From Chloroflexi bacterium RBG_13_53_26 (GTDB taxonomy: Bacteria > Chloroflexota > Dehalococcoidia > UBA2247 > RBG-13-53-26): 8,347 bases of DNA. The stretch lies in contig MGMW01000031.1 of NCBI GenBank assembly GCA_001795035.1, positions 1 through 8,347 of the forward strand, read 5' to 3'. How positions within the stretch are numbered: the first letter of the stretch is position 1; every line of letters starts with the position of its first letter. The notes below the pieces were generated by a model. The model did not search any database. It was given only the letters and a program-made list of their open reading frames with translations, and was not told the origin of the DNA. Positions 6,266 to 8,347 of this stretch are shown here, one piece after another. The translations under genes were made by a program, and so were the position numbers.

Positions 6266-6565
6266 ATGGCAGAGTTGGGTTGGCAGATAGATGATCCGAC
6301 AATAGAGAGCATTTCATATACCAAGGATGCATCTGGTTTCTGGACCGTCTCCATTGTGTTGGAGGAGGCACACCCCGGCAGCCTGGCGACGAAAGTCGTG
6401 AGTGCAAAGCTAAAAGCGTATGGCGAGGATGTTGCCCAGAGCCTGTGGCCCGTCTCGGGATCAAGACAAGAAGGTCAAGCAGCGAAGACCACTTTGACCT
6501 TCCAGACCGGGGCGTCAAAATATCCCCGCAGGGCAAGGGTGGTAATAGGGCTGACAGAGAAGTAG
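6266..6565 (+). CDS. Hypothetical 99-residue beta-rich protein
   Basis: I do not recognise this small protein. It has no signal peptide or membrane helix. Alternating polar and hydrophobic stretches (FWTVSIVLEE 25-34, VVSAKLKAYG 44-53, KTTLTFQ 74-80, RARVVIGLTEK 89-99) suggest about five to seven beta-strands, such as a small immunoglobulin-like or other beta-sandwich domain; this is inference from pattern only. The ATG at 6266 has AAAGGGG about 8 bases upstream. A longer reading from 6194 would begin inside the predicted promoter and add a very basic 24-residue segment, so the shorter start is chosen. It is divergent from the GH3 gene and shares a 210-base promoter region with it; the methyltransferase follows 193 bases downstream on the same strand. 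Confidence 0.6.
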   Translation: MAELGWQIDDPTIESISYTKDASGFWTVSIVLEEAHPGSLATKVVSAKLKAYGEDVAQSLWPVSGSRQEGQAAKTTLTFQTGASKYPRRARVVIGLTEK

Positions 6566-6758
6566 ACCCCAAAACGCGTCTCCAGAATGATGGCCAAGAT
6601 GGGTGCGCAGCGATGTTGTCAAACAGAGGAGGACGGTTTGCCAAGGCTATGAACAGACCCCCTTTTGAACATTCTCTCTTGATTCTCTGCGGTTCATGAC
6701 AGCGGCGCCTTTCGGAGAACCCCAGAGTGCTGTGAAAGGTGATTGACCTCTTAAGATC
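6566..6758. other. Gap with inverted repeat between the 99-residue protein and methyltransferase
   Basis: The gap carries the inverted repeat listed separately. It also has a GAGGAGG sequence (6626-6632) that precedes no good ORF at normal spacing; the nearest ATG (6649) is 16 bases away and opens a 16-codon frame ending at 6699. No near-consensus promoter for the methyltransferase was found. Confidence 0.45.
6685..6727. repeat. Inverted repeat with 11-base arms and one mismatch
   Basis: CTCTGCGGTTC (6685-6695) pairs with GAACCCCAGAG (6717-6727) at 10 of 11 positions around a 21-base loop, which itself contains the palindrome GGCGCC (6703-6708). It ends 31 bases before the methyltransferase start codon. 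No T-run follows on the plus strand, so a simple intrinsic terminator is unlikely; an mRNA structure or a protein-binding site is possible. Confidence 0.5.
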
Positions 6759-7367
6759 ATGCATGCCCTTGTCTACTCTATGTTAGTCGACACTCTGCTG
6801 CGAGGCGTCAGGGTTTGCGTTCCCGACTTCTGCGGCATGAAAGCAGGAGATAGAGTGTTGGATGTCTGCTGTGGGACAGGAGCCCAAACGCTCGTCTACG
6901 CCAGAATGGGCATCTTCTCCACCGGAATCGACCTGGACGGCCGCATGATAGAGTTTGCTGAAAAGGCAAGAACAAGACAACATTTGACATGTGTATCCTT
7001 CCATAGGGCAAGCGCCCAGCATTTGCCATTCAAGGACCAATGCTTCGACTACGCGTCCATCTCTATGGCGCTTCACGAAAAGGAAAGCCCAGCGAGAGAT
7101 GTAATCATTTCTGAAATGCAGAGGGTGACTAAGAAAGAGGGGGTACTCGTTTTTGTGGATTACAGGGTTCCTTTTCCGCAGAACGCATATTTCTATTTTG
7201 CCAGATTCGTCGAGTCAATAGCAGGAAGTGACCATTTCAGACATTTCAGAGACTACATCAACCAGGGTGGACTGGATACACTACTGAAGAAGAATCAGCT
7301 CCAGTCACAAAAGACAGGGCCTTTCATGAAAGGCCTCCTGACAATAGTGAAAACAAGAAACGTCTAG
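6759..7367 (+). CDS. Class I SAM-dependent methyltransferase, UbiE/MenG-like (Methyltransf_11 type)
   Basis: A 202-residue Rossmann-fold methyltransferase that would transfer a methyl group from S-adenosylmethionine. Motif I is VLDVCCGTG (33-41). The acidic ribose-binding end of strand 2 is GIDLDGRMIEFA (56-67), and SAQHLPF (85-91) with FDYASISMALHE (96-107) follow as motif II and post-II. KKEGVLVFVDY (125-135) is the strand-5 region. The C-terminal part, with FARFVESIAGSDHFRHFRDY (147-166) and a following GGLD, resembles small UbiE/MenG-like enzymes, but the family is broad and quinone, lipid or small-molecule substrates are all possible. It is somewhat shorter than typical UbiE (about 250 residues). 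The ribosome binding site before ATG 6759 is weak: AAAGGTG is about 17 bases away. A second ATG at 6780 would cut seven residues. Confidence 0.85.
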   Translation: MHALVYSMLVDTLLRGVRVCVPDFCGMKAGDRVLDVCCGTGAQTLVYARMGIFSTGIDLDGRMIEFAEKARTRQHLTCVSFHRASAQHLPFKDQCFDYASISMALHEKESPARDVIISEMQRVTKKEGVLVFVDYRVPFPQNAYFYFARFVESIAGSDHFRHFRDYINQGGLDTLLKKNQLQSQKTGPFMKGLLTIVKTRNV

Positions 7368-7582
7368 CAGTGGCCCCGGCTACTTCGTGCTCCTGTTGCG
7401 CATTCTGCGAATATGTGTTGATCATTATTCGGCGAACTGGCTTTCTTGCCAAGGAGAATCTGAGTCAAAAACCACCAGGCTGCAATCCATAGGCAAACGC
7501 CATCCCATATTCGAAGATTTCACGGACTGCCGCTGAATAAGCAAAACTCCAAAAGTGGTCCTGGGGCACGCACCAACGGCCC
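7368..7582. other. Convergent gap with weak hairpins
   Basis: This gap separates the convergent methyltransferase and ABC permease genes. Directly after the methyltransferase stop, 7369-7384 can fold into a 6-base-pair stem (AGTGGC / GCTACT, one G-T pair) with a four-base loop. A second perfect 6-base inverted repeat, CGAATA (7408-7413) and TATTCG (7426-7431), follows. Neither has a T-run, so terminator function is only suggested by location. An open frame on the minus strand here is out of phase with the permease and looks like chance. Confidence 0.35.
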
Positions 7583-8347
7583 TTAGTCCCCGGTCAAATC
7601 CCTTCGCCGAAAGCGCCACAGGGCCAGACCGCCCAGCGCCAGAATGTAGACCACCAGTACCAGGAAGGCATGAAGCGCGCTGGGGAATGTGCCAAACCTT
7701 CCGCCCATGAGGGGGCTTATCGCAAAGTCGCCATCTCCAGATGTCATCCAGGCAGTGGCGTTGCGGCCCAGCATATAGGAAGCCGCCGTCTCGAACCATG
7801 TGAAAAGGTTAAGAAAGATGGCCGCAACAATCGATTCAGCATAGTAATAGACCAGTGAGATGGCCGTTCCGGCCGCCGACGAAGTGGTCAGCACGGTGAA
7901 TAATCCCGCCAGAGCTATGTAAGGCATAAAGGCAAACCAGGCTCTGCCAAAGGCAATTGGCACATCCAGCCATCGTGCTGATCCTGAGTACCCCGCGGGA
8001 GCGTCTCCAGCCAGTGCTCCGGCAATCAAACTGCTGACCGCGGTGACCGCTATGACGATCAGGAGGGCGCCCGCCACCACCAGCCCGAGCAGCATCGCCT
8101 TGCTCGCCAGGTACTGCCATCGCCCCGTCCCCCTGGCAAGGATGGATCGGAGCGTCCTCCAACGGTATTCTGTACCCAGGACGGAGGCGGTGAGGATCAC
8201 AACCAGAAAGATGCCAATGCTGTAGGCCAGACCAAGAGCATTGGGGATGCTCCCGGGCAGGGTGAAGTTGTCATAGACATCCCTGCTTTGCTCGCTACGG
8301 TTGAAGAAGTAGCTCCCCCACACGAATCCCTGCGAGACAACCAGCAT
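7583..8347 (-). CDS. ABC-2 type transporter permease, 5' end beyond window
   Basis: At least 254 residues of a multi-pass membrane protein of the ABC-2 permease class, the membrane half of an ABC exporter. After an extracellular-looking loop (about 14-35) come helices near 38-58, 85-113, 132-156, 160-182 and 222-245. The cytoplasmic segment GTEYRWRTLRSILARGTGRWQYLASK (58-83; key residues G-E, T-L-R, R and K) is the typical coupling region after the second helix, where the ATPase partner is contacted. A basic RFRRRD tail (245-250) ends the protein. The first visible codon is ATG exactly at the window edge, but ABC-2 permeases normally have an N-terminal cytoplasmic stretch and a first helix before this point, so the gene is probably truncated here and this Met internal. 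The ATPase gene would be expected upstream, outside the window. Substrate unknown. Confidence 0.8.
   Translation of the reverse strand: MLVVSQGFVWGSYFFNRSEQSRDVYDNFTLPGSIPNALGLAYSIGIFLVVILTASVLGTEYRWRTLRSILARGTGRWQYLASKAMLLGLVVAGALLIVIAVTAVSSLIAGALAGDAPAGYSGSARWLDVPIAFGRAWFAFMPYIALAGLFTVLTTSSAAGTAISLVYYYAESIVAAIFLNLFTWFETAASYMLGRNATAWMTSGDGDFAISPLMGGRFGTFPSALHAFLVLVVYILALGGLALWRFRRRDLTGD

Noticed and set aside
6445..6699. 84-residue plus-strand frame overlapping the 99-residue protein
   Set aside because: Its first half overlaps the 99-residue gene in another frame and it has no ribosome binding site. Only its last 16 codons fall in free space and are discussed with the inverted repeat.
6261..6764. 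167-residue minus-strand frame
   Set aside because: It is antisense to the 99-residue gene and the following gap. The composition (Arg, Ser, Pro, Leu-rich) looks random and no promoter or ribosome binding site serves it.
7425..7799. 124-residue minus-strand frame at the end of the permease gene
   Set aside because: It overlaps the permease C-terminal coding region in another frame, has low-complexity composition and no ribosome binding site.
1..8347. Mobile element, CRISPR array or defence island
   Set aside because: No transposase, integrase, nuclease-helicase or toxin-antitoxin signatures, no terminal inverted repeats flanking a gene, and no regularly spaced direct repeats were seen on either strand.

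Overview
The window looks like chromosomal DNA from an uncultured or poorly characterised bacterium with roughly balanced G+C. It holds eight protein genes with normal intergenic gaps. It shows no phage or transposon genes, no CRISPR array, and no rRNA or tRNA gene that I can recognise. Near-consensus sigma-70 type promoters (TATAAT or GATAAT boxes) and GA-rich ribosome binding sites point to Bacteria rather than Archaea. The gene mix (DUF998-type membrane protein, stand-alone SEC59/DGK1/VTE5-type lipid kinase homologue, cytoplasmic GH3 glucosidase, UbiE-like methyltransferase) would suit a Chloroflexota/Dehalococcoidia-like genome. That placement is a guess from general impression, not from a marker gene.

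Left block (1-3116), all on the minus strand and read right to left: an endonuclease-IV/xylose-isomerase-like TIM-barrel protein (1956-3116), an unrecognised soluble helical protein with a TTG start (1037-1657), and a six-helix DUF998-like membrane protein (124-834). The gaps of 298 and 202 bases suggest separate transcripts rather than a tight operon.

Middle block: at 3117-3240 two back-to-back promoters drive the TIM-barrel gene to the left and a polytopic CTP-dependent polyprenol/phytol-kinase-like protein (3241-3816) to the right. Just after the kinase gene lies a possible 42-residue single-helix membrane protein (3852-3980). It converges on a large intracellular glycoside hydrolase family 3 enzyme on the minus strand (3959-6055).

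Right block: a second divergent promoter region (6056-6265) separates the GH3 gene from a small unrecognised beta-rich protein (6266-6565). After a gap with a long inverted repeat comes a class I SAM-dependent methyltransferase (6759-7367). It converges on an ABC-2 type permease gene (7583-8347) that is cut by the window edge at its N-terminal end.

No single pathway joins these genes. Two weak themes appear: lipid/membrane functions (lipid-kinase homologue, DUF998 protein, possible quinone-type methyltransferase, ABC permease) and carbohydrate handling (GH3 enzyme, sugar-isomerase-like TIM barrel). The TIM-barrel and GH3 genes also share an identical 10-base promoter element. I found no convincing new multi-gene system. 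The best leads are the unannotated small membrane protein, the near-leaderless TIM-barrel gene with a complete-looking metal site, and the inverted repeat ahead of the methyltransferase.
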